DNA of 64,000 bases. Origin: Bursaphelenchus xylophilus (lineage: Eukaryota > Nematoda > Chromadorea > Rhabditida > Aphelenchoididae). The position numbers were made by a program, and so were the translations under genes. The notes beneath the pieces were generated by a model. The model was given only the letters and a program-made list of their open reading frames with translations, was not told the origin of the DNA and made no database searches. Shown piece after piece: positions 34,488 through 45,944 of the stretch. Position 1 is the stretch's first letter, and each line of letters begins with the position of its first letter. The stretch spans positions 8,184,001 through 8,248,000 of the forward strand of contig CAJFCV020000002.1 of NCBI GenBank assembly GCA_904066235.2, written 5' to 3'.

Positions 34488-36014
34488 GTAAGATACACGC
34501 TTGAACAGGAAATATTATAACTCAAAATTTAAAAGATTCACAATTTTCTACTGGTTTCTAAATATAAAAAATCTATTTTTTCAAGCGTCAAACTACATAT
34601 TCCCTCTGGTCGCCTCGCCTCGTTTTTGCTAGGCTTTCAGCCCCAAATACTGTTACAATTAAAAGATGTGTCTTCACAGCACAAACGAAAATTCGCGAAA
34701 AATTAACATGCGTTTGCTCTCAAAAGATCTAACTTTTTGGCAAACATCAGGCTCTTTGAGATACAGCCATCTACGTAGAGCTTGTAGGTCTCTGCAAATT
34801 TTTCAGATTGCCTATGCAAACTTAAATCGGGCCCAATGAGATCCCCCTCAAAGCATAAAAGTTTTTCAAACCTCACATCTTTCCCACTACCTATTTGTAT
34901 GTCCCTTTAAGGAAGTGCACATCATTATCAGTCAAAAAAATTGTTTTATGAACACAATCTCCAGCTATGCCCACGCGCAACCCATAACGAAGAGGGTCAC
35001 AAACAAGAATGTCACAATTTAATCGCCAAACATTCGCTTGACAATGGAATAATGGGTCACAAACCCGAGCGGTCATACATTATTTATGTAGCCATAATAG
35101 CTGGCGTACTCTCCAGAGTTTAGATCCTGGATTGTTATGGTGATCATGAGGTAGATGTTTGAATAATGAAAATTTGTAATTTTGAAAAAGGTAGCGACAA
35201 GTTCTTGGCCAAAAGGTGAATTTTTCATTTTGATGAAACCCGGCATAAATGTGGCCACAATTTTCCACGATATCCGAGAGTTGTGTAGCTTGCATTTTGA
35301 GTAAACCATCCAGCGCTTTGTGCCGAAACAGGCCTTCAAATTGAAGGACAAAAAATTATTCTTACAAAGCGCGGGACAAAAGTTTTTCAAAGTCTTAAAA
35401 TTCGTTTTGTGTTGGCCTACGAAATTTAAACGAAAAAGTTTGGTACCCCCAAAAGCCTGGAAAAAACACTTTGTTTTTCCATTGAATAAAAATTTCACAG
35501 ATTTCTGTAGCACCCAATACACTATGTTTATCATCCTCCTGCCCTATTCGAGCCAGTTAGCCCAAATTCCCATTCAAATTGCTCCCGCAAATTGTTTGAA
35601 AGTACCAATAAAAGGCAAAATAAAATTGGTCAAAAACGATAAAATCAATTTTCAAACAGTTCAATTGCCTGAGGCAGGAGAGAATTTTAATTCGAGACAG
35701 GCCCTTCCGGATTTCCATGGGATGCAATGTACATACATATGTTTTTATTTGATCATTCTCCAGAGTCGGCGGGTTGTCCGGGGCAGCGCTCCGAGAAAAA
35801 CGAGCAAGATTTTCAAAATTCAAAATTTGGTGGGGCAAACGAAGGCTTTTGTCGGCCCAAAAACATGCAAACGCAGTCCCAAAAGAGAGAATTGAAAATT
35901 GCAAGAGAGTAGTACTTTTTTATATTTTGCATAATAATAAAAATTCCCTTGCCCTAACCGTCTCCCATTATGCATAAACTTTAACCAAAAACACATCGTA
36001 TTTTACAAGACTGT
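34488..36014. other. Gene-poor stretch with RepA-like remnants
   Basis: No supported gene. A degraded RepA-like segment lies around 35215-35395 ('gatgaaacccggcataaatg', then 'caaagcgcggg'). The 153-aa minus frame at 35073-35534 runs through this repeat and is not taken as a gene. Confidence 0.5.
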
Positions 36015-37318
36015 TTAATCGATTTTTTGATAATCAGGAATAATATACTTGATATTCAAATATGCATGTCGTCCGCCAAATTTCTGAAGACAGTGCAAAG
36101 TGGCCGTCACTTCTTCCATGTACTTGGCCCTGTGATTTGGGCCAATATCAGTGTCGAATTTGGAAATAAATCGAGTTCCTAAATTTTCAAATGCAAGTGT
36201 AATTCTAGATACGAGATACATACGAAGTGGTGGCAGGAGCATTCGGTAGAACGGGATTAGCAACGGCCCGATTCCTGTCAACGTTGCCAAACGACGAATC
36301 ACTCGTAACATCTCCAAACGCTTCTCATATTTCTTCGCTTCCAAGCCTTTTCGGATGTTTGGGACCTGCAAAATAAGGAAAAATTATTGTAGTACTAGAT
36401 GGCAAAGAGCGTTTTAGAAAACTTACAATTTGAGGTAGAGTCTCAGCGATGAGTTGAGGGGCGATTTCGATCGTTAACAAGTCCATGAACCCCTTCAAAG
36501 CAACACTGTTGAATGGCTGAAAAATGATGACAATGATTACTTAATTACATTGCGCCGGCAGGCATCAAAGAAGGGGCCAAAGATGTCGAAGATTTATATC
36601 AAATAGGACCTCACCGACCAAAATAATTTTACATAAAAGCCTTCGTCGATTAAAAGCCAATTTAAAAATTAACAGATAGTTTAAATCTGTGTTACTTTCA
36701 GAAATTAAACTTGGGCTTCGCTGATTTTTTTCACACCTCCACATGTCCGTTATATAAGGACTGAAAACAAAACTTACTGATTTCTCCAACGGCAGTCCGT
36801 ATGAAAATCGAACCAGCGCTTGTTGAGCTTCATTTGGCTCCAGTAGTCCGGGATCTACCAACCATTCGATCCCAATCTTCCCATTGGACACAATTCTCAC
36901 CGGAAATCGTTGATCTTCGTAAAACTTGGAAAATTGGATCTCATTATGAGTCTGGAATACAAGGCTTTATGCTGCATTCATTCGGAAATCTTCTGAATTT
37001 GTTTTGAACAAAAAGATCCCTACCAAATCCACATTATTTGGCTTGGCATTGGCTGGAGTGAACGGCCTTGTGTGTCTTTGTTCTGTTTGAATTGTGAAAG
37101 CAGGGACCTAAAGTAGCAATTTAAAAAGTAGTCACCATTGTCATGATATAAAAGCCTCGATTACTTACTTTTCTCAGCGATTGATTTCGTCGTTTATAAA
37201 AAATCTGATTTCTTTTATTATCCTTGACAATATCGCGACTACAATCGACTTTGAATCGGGGAGACCAGCTGCGAAATCGGGGGTTACGACAAGGCCGAGT
37301 GACATCATAAGCGATCAT
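36015..37318 (-). CDS. pcrg-1: PACRG (parkin co-regulated gene) homolog
   Basis: Six exons (37169-37318, 37024-37107, 36778-36951, 36427-36516, 36224-36365, 36015-36178) give 267 residues. After about 85 variable residues comes SKFYEDQRFPVRIVSN and IEWLVDPGLLE, matching the PACRG fold start (F-x-x-x-Y-x-x-x-D-x-P followed by a W-x-V-D motif). Alpha-helical ARM-like repeats follow, then the family C-terminus, KFGGRHAYLNIKYIIPDY. In other animals PACRG is an inner-junction protein of ciliary doublet microtubules; in nematodes it would act in sensory cilia. PACRG-like (PACRGL) is an alternative, but the NIKYIIPDY ending favours PACRG itself. No parkin-like gene is visible nearby. Confidence 0.85.
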
Positions 37319-37636
37319 CTTGTCTGAAGGTACTCTAACTTTTTAATATAAAAGTGACCAAAGAAACGAAAAAGCCAAGGAATGACCAAGCAAATGTTTC
37401 GACAGAACTCGCAAACCGGATGCAGACATGAGGGTAAGCGCAAGGGAAATTCATTGAAGCAAAAACGCAAGACTTGAGCTCTGTTTGAGTGCAAAAAATA
37501 TTTTTAAAATTTGATTACAATTATTTGGGCCGTATTTTATTTACAAAAAAATTATCTATAACAGTTCAGTAAACATTATAAAATAAATATAATATAATAG
37601 ATAAAAAAATCCCATGAAGTCACAGAGTGGAACAGC

Positions 37637-39817
37637 TCAGGTTTGGTGAAATACGTACGAAATTGTCGCTGGCTTCAGATTGAAGCCTCTAAAGATGCCG
37701 ATTACTGAGCTTGAAATCGTAATACCTAAGGTCTTCCAAAATTTGCGGTTATCGTGTGTCCTCAAGTCGTATGGGTGGTCTTGATTTAGTGCGTCTTCAT
37801 CGGGGAGAATGTCCTAATAACATCAGTTTTTATCAATTTTTATCACAAGTTTTTTGTCTGGTTTTATGCCAAGTGTTATCAAAATTATACAAACAGTGGA
37901 AGTAATAGCTATGATGGTCAAACTTTGATAAAGCTTGGTATAAATGTAGACTAATTTTTCCTTATAAATTTTCGGGGTTTTTAACTCGCACTTTGCAGAA
38001 ACGGCCAGGACTTTTAGGCCGAAACTTGGCCAAAAGTGGACCTTCTCAGGGAGTTTTTTGAAAAAATCTTTTTCTGTTACTGTTTTCTACCAACAAATGA
38101 CTTTTGTTCCAATCCCAAATGTATTTTGAACGACTCTATACAATCTTGTTTCTGCATTTGTATCCTTATGTTTTTTTCTCAACGCCAACCACATTACTTT
38201 TCTCTTCTTTCCCTTTTTTCATGATGAGATTAAGAGTTCTCGCTGAAAAAAACGAGCTCATGTATAATATCAAGATGTCAGATGTTCGTCAAATCCATGG
38301 AACAGATGTCCTCTTTATTTTACGGGCATTCAGAACCGGACGAGTTGGCGCGCAATGGTGGACAAAGGTAGTAATAGTAAGGGCTAGGAATGCGAGGGAA
38401 AGGGGGAGGTCGAAAAGTCAAATTTACGGGCTTTCATGGGTAATTTGGAATGGAATTCGCGATTTTCGGGAGGCAATGTGATTGCACGTGGTTGGGATGT
38501 ATAAAAACTGGCAGTAACCCCAAGATCCAGAGTATTAAGGGCTAAAAACATAATAATTTTTATGATTAGTAAAGATTTTTGAAAAAAATAGGTTGAGTTT
38601 ATGCTAACAAATTTTCTCAAAGTTTTGCTTGAATGTTCTGACTGGACCACATATCCATCCCAAAAAGTTTCAAAATTTTTCTTTGAAGGCCCGGCCAACA
38701 TTTTCAGCGTTCTTTGCAGACTAGAGATCACGCAAAATGAGCAGAAACGGTTAGAGAAAAAATATGTTTTTGGCCCCATTCCCAATTTACGGTCTTGATC
38801 TTTATTTTTCGGTAAATTCTGTGTTAGATTTTCGCAGGAATATCTTTCTTTTCAAATTTCGAATTGAATTGCTGAAATGTCATCATCCTCTTTTCCTTTT
38901 GATTCTTATGTAATCAATGGATCCCTTTGATCAGTCGAACACAATATTTTGCGCATTAACGGCTCATTCTCCATTACGTACATGTTCATTGCTGTCATTG
39001 TGTGGTCGCAAACATATAAACTTTTATTGAATTAGGTCCGTTCTTCTCAAAAACCGGCGTTCTGGGGAGCCTGTAAACTTTTAAACTGTTTTCTTACTGG
39101 GAAATCATTATTCTTGCTGTCTTTACTTTCAAAAAAATTTTTCGGTATACAGGATTCGAAAAAAAGCAAATTTTTAAAATTTTGCAAGTTTGATATTCGA
39201 TCCAGAAAAGTTCGAAATCGTGATTACTCCATAAATCTGAACGTGAAACGTCCCATAAAATCCCAATTACTCGATTTGTTTACCTTATTTGACCTTATGG
39301 GGCTGGTTTACAGTGCAATTGCTGACACATTCCTCAAATAATGGGAGTTTTAAACAAGAAATTTAGGGGATTTGCGATCTAAAATATTGTCAACTTTTCA
39401 AGGTTTTGATGGCCTTGAATTGCCGGTTCTGTTTTATTTTTTTACATGGATATTCAAGGTTCATCAACCCGGATTATAGCCAAGTTTTTCAAGACATGTA
39501 ATATTTTTTTTGCTCTGACCGTTTCTCCTCATCTTCTATGGTCTCTAGTCGGCAAAGATTGCTGTGTAAATCAGGTCCAACTGCAAAGCGCTTGGCAAAA
39601 TTTTCAGGGGACAGCAGGTTGCCAAGACAGAATAAGCAGACAAAATTTGAGCAAAATCCTAACAATAGGCTAAAAAAATCGTTATTTTTTAAAGTTTTAT
39701 AATTTGATCGCCAAACACTCGGATGACCAAAAAAATATTACTAACATTTACCTCATTATTCCTTGATTCCCAACTGGATCCATTACCCATCCCATCTGTC
39801 ATGAACACCCTCTCCAT
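37637..39817 (-). CDS. Tentative 80-aa protein split by a 1.9-kb intron
   Basis: A putative first exon at 39752-39817 encodes 22 residues (MERVFMTDGMGNGSSWESRN...) and ends at GAG|GTAAAT. A last exon at 37637-37813 starts after TTATTAG and encodes 58 residues (DILPDEDALNQDHPYDLRTH..., then KFWKTLGITISSSVIGIFRG). Phases match (0/0) and the joined acidic stretch reads smoothly. The 1938-bp intron is rich in RepA remnants. No family is recognised; a weakly hydrophobic segment lies near the C-terminus. The downstream exon alone is convincing as coding; its link to this first exon is less certain. Confidence 0.35.
37920..38050 (+). repeat. RepA family fragment
   Basis: This contains 'gataaagcttggtataaatg' followed by the core CTTTGCAGAAACGGCC and 'gacttttaggccgaaacttgg', collinear with the 5' half of the element at 34041. 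A segment at about 39450-39625 ('ctctgaccgtttctcctcat', 'caaagcgcttggc', 'ttttcaggg') resembles the 3' half. One copy may therefore have been split by about 1.4 kb of other DNA. Confidence 0.45.
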
Positions 39818-40928
39818 GACGCGTTTAATCAAATTATAGCTTTAGCTCGGAAAACAAGAGAAATCATTCAAATTACTCGTTACTTTTGCTCTCTTCGCTT
39901 TCCAAAAACAATGAAAATCGTTTCAAATTTATGTGTTTACCTTCTCCATTTAATTACGGCTATCATGAATACTCATTAACTACTTTTTTACGGCCTTAAC
40001 TACTTAAACGAGTTTTGTAATTTGTAAAAAATCCTCTTTTTTTTGAATTTCGAGAGTTTTTATCGATTAAAGCGCATTTTACAAATTGAATTCGTTACAG
40101 CGCGGCCATTCGAAAGATGGAATCAGACTTTGTGGAGGGTGAGTGTTTTAATGAAATTGATTGCAATCAGCTGGTTCCCGCCGCTCCCGACCGACTACCG
40201 ACTTATGTCGGTCGTTAAGTTTCATTTTTTTCATATTTATGGCTTCCTGAAAAAAAAGAGGAGAGGAGGGCAAGAGGTCGCGGGAAGATTCTTGATTTTA
40301 AGGCTTGGTATTACTGAGTTTTTGGTAGTGAAACTTTGAAATGTAATTGTGAGCTAGGTGAACGATAAAGATTGTTTTGAATGTAGGAACTTTCAAAAAA
40401 TCGTCAAAAAAAATTTATTTAAAACATTTTACCGACTTTTACCAGCAACTTGTAGAACCAAAAGCGAATTTGAATGAGATCTGTAAGAGCCCACGAAGAT
40501 GACATTTTTTTTAAAATTTCATAAATTGGACACTTCTGGAAACTTATAAATCGCTCGCTGTAATCATTTTGTGTTTTATAAATAACACTGCCAGGTTATT
40601 TATAAAAGGTCAAATTTATTTTTTTCAAATTTTTTTTATTCTTGGGTATCCAAGAAGCTTTGCAAACTCTGACATCTCGACCTCAGGTCCCCTTTGGCTG
40701 TACACCCGGCTCAACATCCCTCAACCGCCCTCTTATCTTCCATTCAGTAACTTCGGTTAATTGTTCATCAAAAAAGTAGACCAAAAAATAAAAACAAATG
40801 ACGTCACAAATGTCCCGTTCCACAATTGCAAAGTGCATGGCACTTTCGACAATTTTGTTTGTAGCGTTTGCATCCGTTTTACACAATTCTTTCCAGTAAC
40901 TGACTGTTTTGCGGATGACCGGGACTCG
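39818..40928. other. Intergenic, nothing specific
   Basis: About 1.1 kb. A frame at 40043-40339 has no features. A TTCTTTCCAG acceptor ending near 40898 may be the spliced-leader or 5'-UTR acceptor of the BTB gene. Confidence 0.45.
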
Positions 40929-43190
40929 ATGAACGACTTCGCCAAGTATTTTAACAATGCTCATCTCAGCGATATCACACTGCGAGTGGGAGAGGAAAAG
41001 TCAGTAAATTCTTCATACCATCTTCTTTTTTTACTTCTAGCCTTCTATAAAAAACATTCTTAGATTCCTAGCGCATCGAATAATTTTGTGTAAAAGCAGC
41101 GAAGTTTTCGATCGAATGCTCTCAAATGATTGGCGGAAAGAAGTAAGAGATCCTCTGAATTTTCTAATTTTGGACAAATATTTTCAGGACAACGCACTGC
41201 TTCTCAACGAAGACGGCGACTGTCAAAAGGTTTTTGCCAATTTTCTTCGCTTTTTATATTGTAATCACATTGTTTTGGACTCCCACAATGTCCTTCCACT
41301 CTTAATTTTGGCCGACAAATACGCTGTTCTTGGCCTGCAGAACGTCTGTGTGGAATATGCCGTGGAAAAAGTTTTGTCGCAATTGTGCCTGAGGCAATTG
41401 ATCCACGTTTGGTTCAGGTAAAATACGCCCACGCCAGGGGTTCCTTTTGTTAAAAAAATATTTGCAAAATTTGAAACATGAATTTTATGTTATACCTGAG
41501 AGTAAAAAAATTAATTTCCAGATATTCCACAACAACATTCCACGAGAAATTGACCGAAAAATGTGTGAACCGGGTGGCCGATAAATTTGCCGAGCTCATT
41601 TCGAATAACAGCGATTGGGAAGAGGACTGGCTCAATCTGGATAGCGATCAACTCATCGAACTGCTCAATTCGAATGAGCTCAGCTTGAATAGTAAGCAAA
41701 TTATACAATTTTTTGCACTGTGCGGAAAAATAATTTTAAAAAATTTAATTGTGGAAAGATGACAAGTCAAAATTGTACTTGTGTTTAGATTTAGATGGAA
41801 CTACGGAGAAACATTAATCTTTTGAAAGAAAATTTATTTAATTTGCAGAAACCATCAGGGTAATCGAGACAAAAAGTGCTGAGATAATTTTGCACCGTGC
41901 GGTTTTTGCGCGCTTTCTGTCGCACTCTGAAAAAAAATTGTCGCTGGGAAAAATTGGAATCGCGCGTGACGTAAGGCAAAAACAAACAAAATGCACTGTG
42001 CAAAAGGTGTTTTTGGGTCAAATGCACTGTGCAAAGCACTTTTTTGCGATTTTCGCAGCGACGACCCAAAACGTGCAAACCCGCACGGTGCAAAATTATC
42101 AGGACTTTTTGTCCCGGCTATTTTTACAATTTTTTGAAATTCCGGATTGAAAAAAAATTGAGTTTGATTGTAAGATATTCTATCATGAAAATAAATCCGT
42201 CAAAAAATCTCACCTTCCTAAATTTCAGATGAATTCGAATTATGGGAAGCGTTCCGACGTTGGCTAAAATCTCCAAAGCACCCAAATCGAGCCAACGATC
42301 CGGCATTAGCATTGAAAATCCTCCCAAAAATACGGTTTCCTTTTATGAGTGCCGAAGAATTGGCTGAAGTGGAGATCTCCGATGAATTCAAAAAATTTGA
42401 GGACTTTCTAAGACCATTGACCCATCAGGCTTTCAAATACATTTCCATGCCATTGAGCAGTCGGGCATGTTGCGAGTGAGTTGATTTTTGTGTCTATACG
42501 AAGCAGGCCTGCTTCGAATTACCTGCTAGCAGGTAATTCTTGTTCGTTTTTTGCGATCAAAATAAGTCAATTTGTACTTCATTTCTTTTCCTTTTTCAGA
42601 GATTTCAACGGTCTCCAATACGTCCTCCGCGAGTACAAAGACAATCGCTGGGACAAACGGATCCTCATCGATGGCGACCAGCTCTGTCAGGCGCTCCAAA
42701 ACCGCAATGAATTCCATGCCAATTTCACGACCAAGGCCAGCACTTACCCTCGAACGCATTGGGAATGGCAACTGACCTTGCGCGCAGCCCCGTCCACTTC
42801 CAGTTATTTGGGGGCCTCGAGGGAGTTGAGTGTGGATCTCTGTGCCCTGGACATGGATCAACAAAGGGCCGTGGAATTTATGCTTATGGTCACGGATGAT
42901 CAGCAGGTAAGGGTTTAGCCCAGTTTCTTCAAAATTTCCGAATCAATTTCGTGAAAATTCACGGAAATAAAACTCAAAACTCGTTACGTATAATATTTTA
43001 CCCGTAACCAAATTTTTTCTTTCAGATTCTCCGAACTTTCGTCAACAAGCGAACCTTCACCAAATCCCGCTCCAATTTCGCTTTCGAATTGGATAATCGT
43101 CTCACCTTGGCCGAATTGACATGCCCTGAGGGCATATTGTTGAGCCGAGGGAAGCTGAATCTACAGCTCATGTTCAGACCAATTGTTTGA
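40929..43190 (+). CDS. BTB-BACK domain protein, BTBD17-like
   Basis: Seven exons (40929-40999, 41064-41142, 41188-41417, 41522-41691, 42229-42475, 42600-42906, 43026-43190) give 422 residues. The BTB/POZ fold starts at once (AKYFNNAHLSDITLRVGEE, then FLAHRIILCKSSEVFDRML) and continues through FLRFLYCNHIVLD and LLILADKYAV. A BACK domain follows. The C-terminal ~180 residues form a beta-rich region (HWEWQLTLRAAPSTSSYLG, FVNKRTFTKSRSNFAFELD). This order resembles BTBD17 and insect TANGO10-type proteins, though the exact ortholog group is uncertain. BTB proteins commonly serve as cullin-3 adaptors or assembly platforms. The ATG at 40929 follows a good acceptor at about 40898; an earlier start is open in frame but lacks support. 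Intron 4 holds a RepB element. Confidence 0.82.
41868..42113. mobile_element. RepB element with ~33-bp inverted ends
   Basis: The left end (GACAAAAAGTGCTGAGATAA then TTTTGCACCGTGCGG) and the right end (CCGCACGGTGCAAAATTATC then AGGACTTTTTGTC) are near-perfect inverted repeats. Inside, TGCACTGTGCAA occurs twice. It has no coding capacity. It lies within intron 4 of the BTB gene; a related copy sits in the amino-acid transporter intron at 3868-4040. Confidence 0.75.
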
Positions 43191-43337
43191 ATTCAAAAAT
43201 CATGGCCGTTCCAACGTTTTATTGGACTTGTAAATAAATTTTTTTCAAGGCTACTTCACAAACTGTCTGCAGAATAACTTTATCTTTCAAAAATATCGTT
43301 TATACACTTTTTTCACTTGCACTTTTTATTTATTTTT

Positions 43338-44523
43338 TTACTTTTTTACCTCAACTTCTTCATACTCCTCATCGTCTTCGTTTTGGGCCCGCCAAACAAA
43401 AACTTTATGGCCAGCGGCACTTAGAAGTAGTCCAGTTTTTGTTGGGTGAGCCGCTAGAGAAGGGACGAATTTATTTGGAGAGTGATCGAGCCGGGCCAGG
43501 ACTTTGGAGTTGATGAGATCATAAATATAAAGGTGGCCGTCCTCCGAGCCTGAGGCGATTTGATCGTTGGTGGCTAGGAATGTCGATTCAACTCGGTATT
43601 CTTTGTTTTTATGGGCGGAATAGCTACAAAAAGAATATAGAAAAATTGTATTACTCTAGAATCAAAATTTAGAAACTTACTCATTCAACAGAGTTCCATT
43701 GCATTTCTCGAACAACCTCACAAATCCATCCATCGAAGAGACCAAACAAGTTTGATTATCGTCGGACAATGCCACACTGGTCACGGATTCACCGACAAAA
43801 TCGATGAATAATCGGCCTTCTCTGATGTCATAGAGACGAAGATGGCCATCGGCCGAGCCGGTGGCAATCTCATGGCTGGTTACGGAGAGACTGAGGACAT
43901 TGTCCGTGGCTTCGTCGAGGACCTGGAGCAAAAGAAAGACATTAATATCTTCTCCACCAAAATTTAAGCCATTTTTTGCTCCGAAAATCCCATTTACATC
44001 CTCTAAAGCCTCCAACTCTCCTTACCTGGAACGGTGGTGCTCTCGACCTCACATCAAAACATCTGACCGTTCCATCTTGCGACGCCGTCAGCGCTACCCG
44101 ACTGTCTTCATTAAATTGGACTGCATTTATTGGTCCTCCATGGTCCCGCCATCGCTTCAGCATTTTCCCCGATTCCACATCAAAAATGGTCGGTTGTTTG
44201 TCGCGACCTCCAACTAAGATCATCGAGTTATCACAGGAGCCACAAGCATCGAGCAACTCGCTTCCACAACCTCGGTACTGTTGCAGACAAAGGGGTCGGA
44301 GGGGATTCCATAAAGCCACTGTTTTGTCAGCGCCACAAGTCAACGCGTAATTTCCATCGACTAAAATGGACGTAAAGGTCATTTACAGGGCTTTGGTAAA
44401 CTTACCATTGAATCTGACAGCTCTAACAGCCCCTTGTTTGCAGTCAAATGAATGTAATAGAGTGGTCGGCCAACCTTCTGAGGATTCGTCTTGTGTTGGA
44501 GCCCTTGGCTTTTTGGATTCCAT
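43338..44523 (-). CDS. wdr-83: WDR83/MORG1-like WD40 protein
   Basis: Four exons (44406-44523, 44026-44360, 43681-43922, 43338-43623) give 326 residues, close to the ~315 of WDR83. Seven WD-type repeats fill the protein. Examples are ALTCGADKTVALWNPL, ILVGGRDKQPTIFDVE, ALTASQDGTVRCFDVR, IATGSADGHLRLYDIR and IASGSEDGHLYIYDL. Repeat order and the QGAVRAVRFN start match WDR83, a scaffold for ERK signalling and HIF prolyl-hydroxylase that is also found with spliceosomes. The tail is acidic (NEDDEEYEEVEVKK). A TTTTAG acceptor two bases before the ATG suggests spliced-leader addition. It ends convergently with the BTB gene, 147 bp away. Ortholog choice among small WD40 proteins is likely but not certain. 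Confidence 0.85.
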
Positions 44524-45299
44524 GGCTAAAACAGACGATTTTGAAACGATTCAGCAAACAAAATTAGCAAAAATACGCGGGAGATACGAAAAATTGTAAG
44601 ACAAAAAATAAAACGGCTAAAACAAGGTCCGAAAATTAGCATTGAGTCTACTTAATCTGCAACTATATATATACGACTTGAACCAAATAATCCAGGTATA
44701 ACCAACCCTGTTCGAGCAAAAAACACGGTGGAATGCGTGGAAGAGCAAGTTAATTTTCGCCCAGGAACCAATTTGGATTAATTTCAGGGTCGAAATGGAT
44801 CTGAAACATCACTCAATTACGCGCAGTGAGGCAGCAAAAAACCTGACGATTAACTCGAAACTTCCTCGTCAAGGGCGCGTGGAAAACATACTTCGGATGA
44901 GGAAAAGCGATTAAACCCCATGAATAACATAATAGATAGGTGCGCGAGTGCTAGCAAAGAGGATTACAGGGATAAACACACATGGAAAAGTACGAAGGCA
45001 ATTTTGAAGGCTTGGAAACTTCAGTAGAAGTTTACATGGGCAAGAAACGGGTAATATCGAAAAAAATTAAGGCAAAACCTTAAAATTGACCGGCCAGAAA
45101 GCTCCCCTGCCAAATAATTCCCGCAATAAGAGTATTAAGGTTTAATATAAGCAATTTCTGGCCATCTCAAGCCTTTCTTGGTCATGTGTAATATGAATAA
45201 TATAGTTTTTTTATTCTTTACAATCACGGCACAAAATGAAATATAATTTACAACCAAGAATGGGTCAAACCCATTCTTGTAAAAAATACTTACACAAAT
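44524..45299. other. Intergenic, nothing specific
   Basis: About 780 bp upstream of WDR83. No gene or repeat was recognised. Confidence 0.5.
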
Positions 45300-45616
45300 T
45301 TATTTAGGATCAGGAAAAGCCTCTAGAAGATTTACAATCTTATCGACGTCGCCTTCCGATCTTCCATTCTGCTGGACGTTTTCAAATTCCTTCACCAACT
45401 GCTCCATCAACACCTTCTCATAAAACGCCGTTGCTGCATCAACAGGCTCACTACCTAGTTCCCCACCTTCCCGTTTCCTCTCACGCTCAACTTCGTCAAC
45501 CATTTTCTTGTTGGTTTCAGGGCTGAGTCCAAAAAAATGCCCCTAAAATCCGAATAGAAAAAATCAAAATCTTATCCTACGTATAAACTTGTTGCCAATT
45601 TTTTGATAAACTCCAT
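45300..45616 (-). CDS. Small unknown protein, 92 aa
   Basis: Two exons (45581-45616, 45300-45542) give 92 residues beginning MEFIKKLATSLYGHFFGL. The rest is charged and helical (KMVDEVERERKREGGELG, ATAFYEKVLMEQLVKEF). The frame stays open upstream of the chosen ATG to an acceptor near 45688, so the protein could be longer, but no in-phase upstream exon was found. It follows the golgin on the same strand, 328 bp after its stop. I recognise no family; the size and amphipathic N-terminus would suit a mitochondrial or membrane-associated protein, which is inference only. Confidence 0.55.
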
Positions 45617-45944
45617 AGTATTACCAGAAACGACGTAAAATACGTTCACTGCCTCCTGAATCGCCTTATTTCCACTTCCAAAATCTGTTTCGCAAAAAAA
45701 TATTTATTCCGAAAAATAGACATTTTATACGATCAAACATATTCGGCTCCCGAAAAAGTATCGGGTAAAACTATTTGCAATGCCATTTTCGAATGTCTGG
45801 AAGACTGGAAATGCTTTTCCACCCCACCACTATCACTACCAACTAATTTCTCAAAAATAATTTAACCTTTATTACACATGATCATAGATTATATTGACTA
45901 AACAAAGGGCACTTGGGGGACTAGATACAACCACCGGTGGTTGG

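Noticed and set aside
35073..35534. 153-aa minus-strand frame
   Set aside because: It lies over RepA-like repeat sequence, is low in complexity and shows no domain or splice partner.
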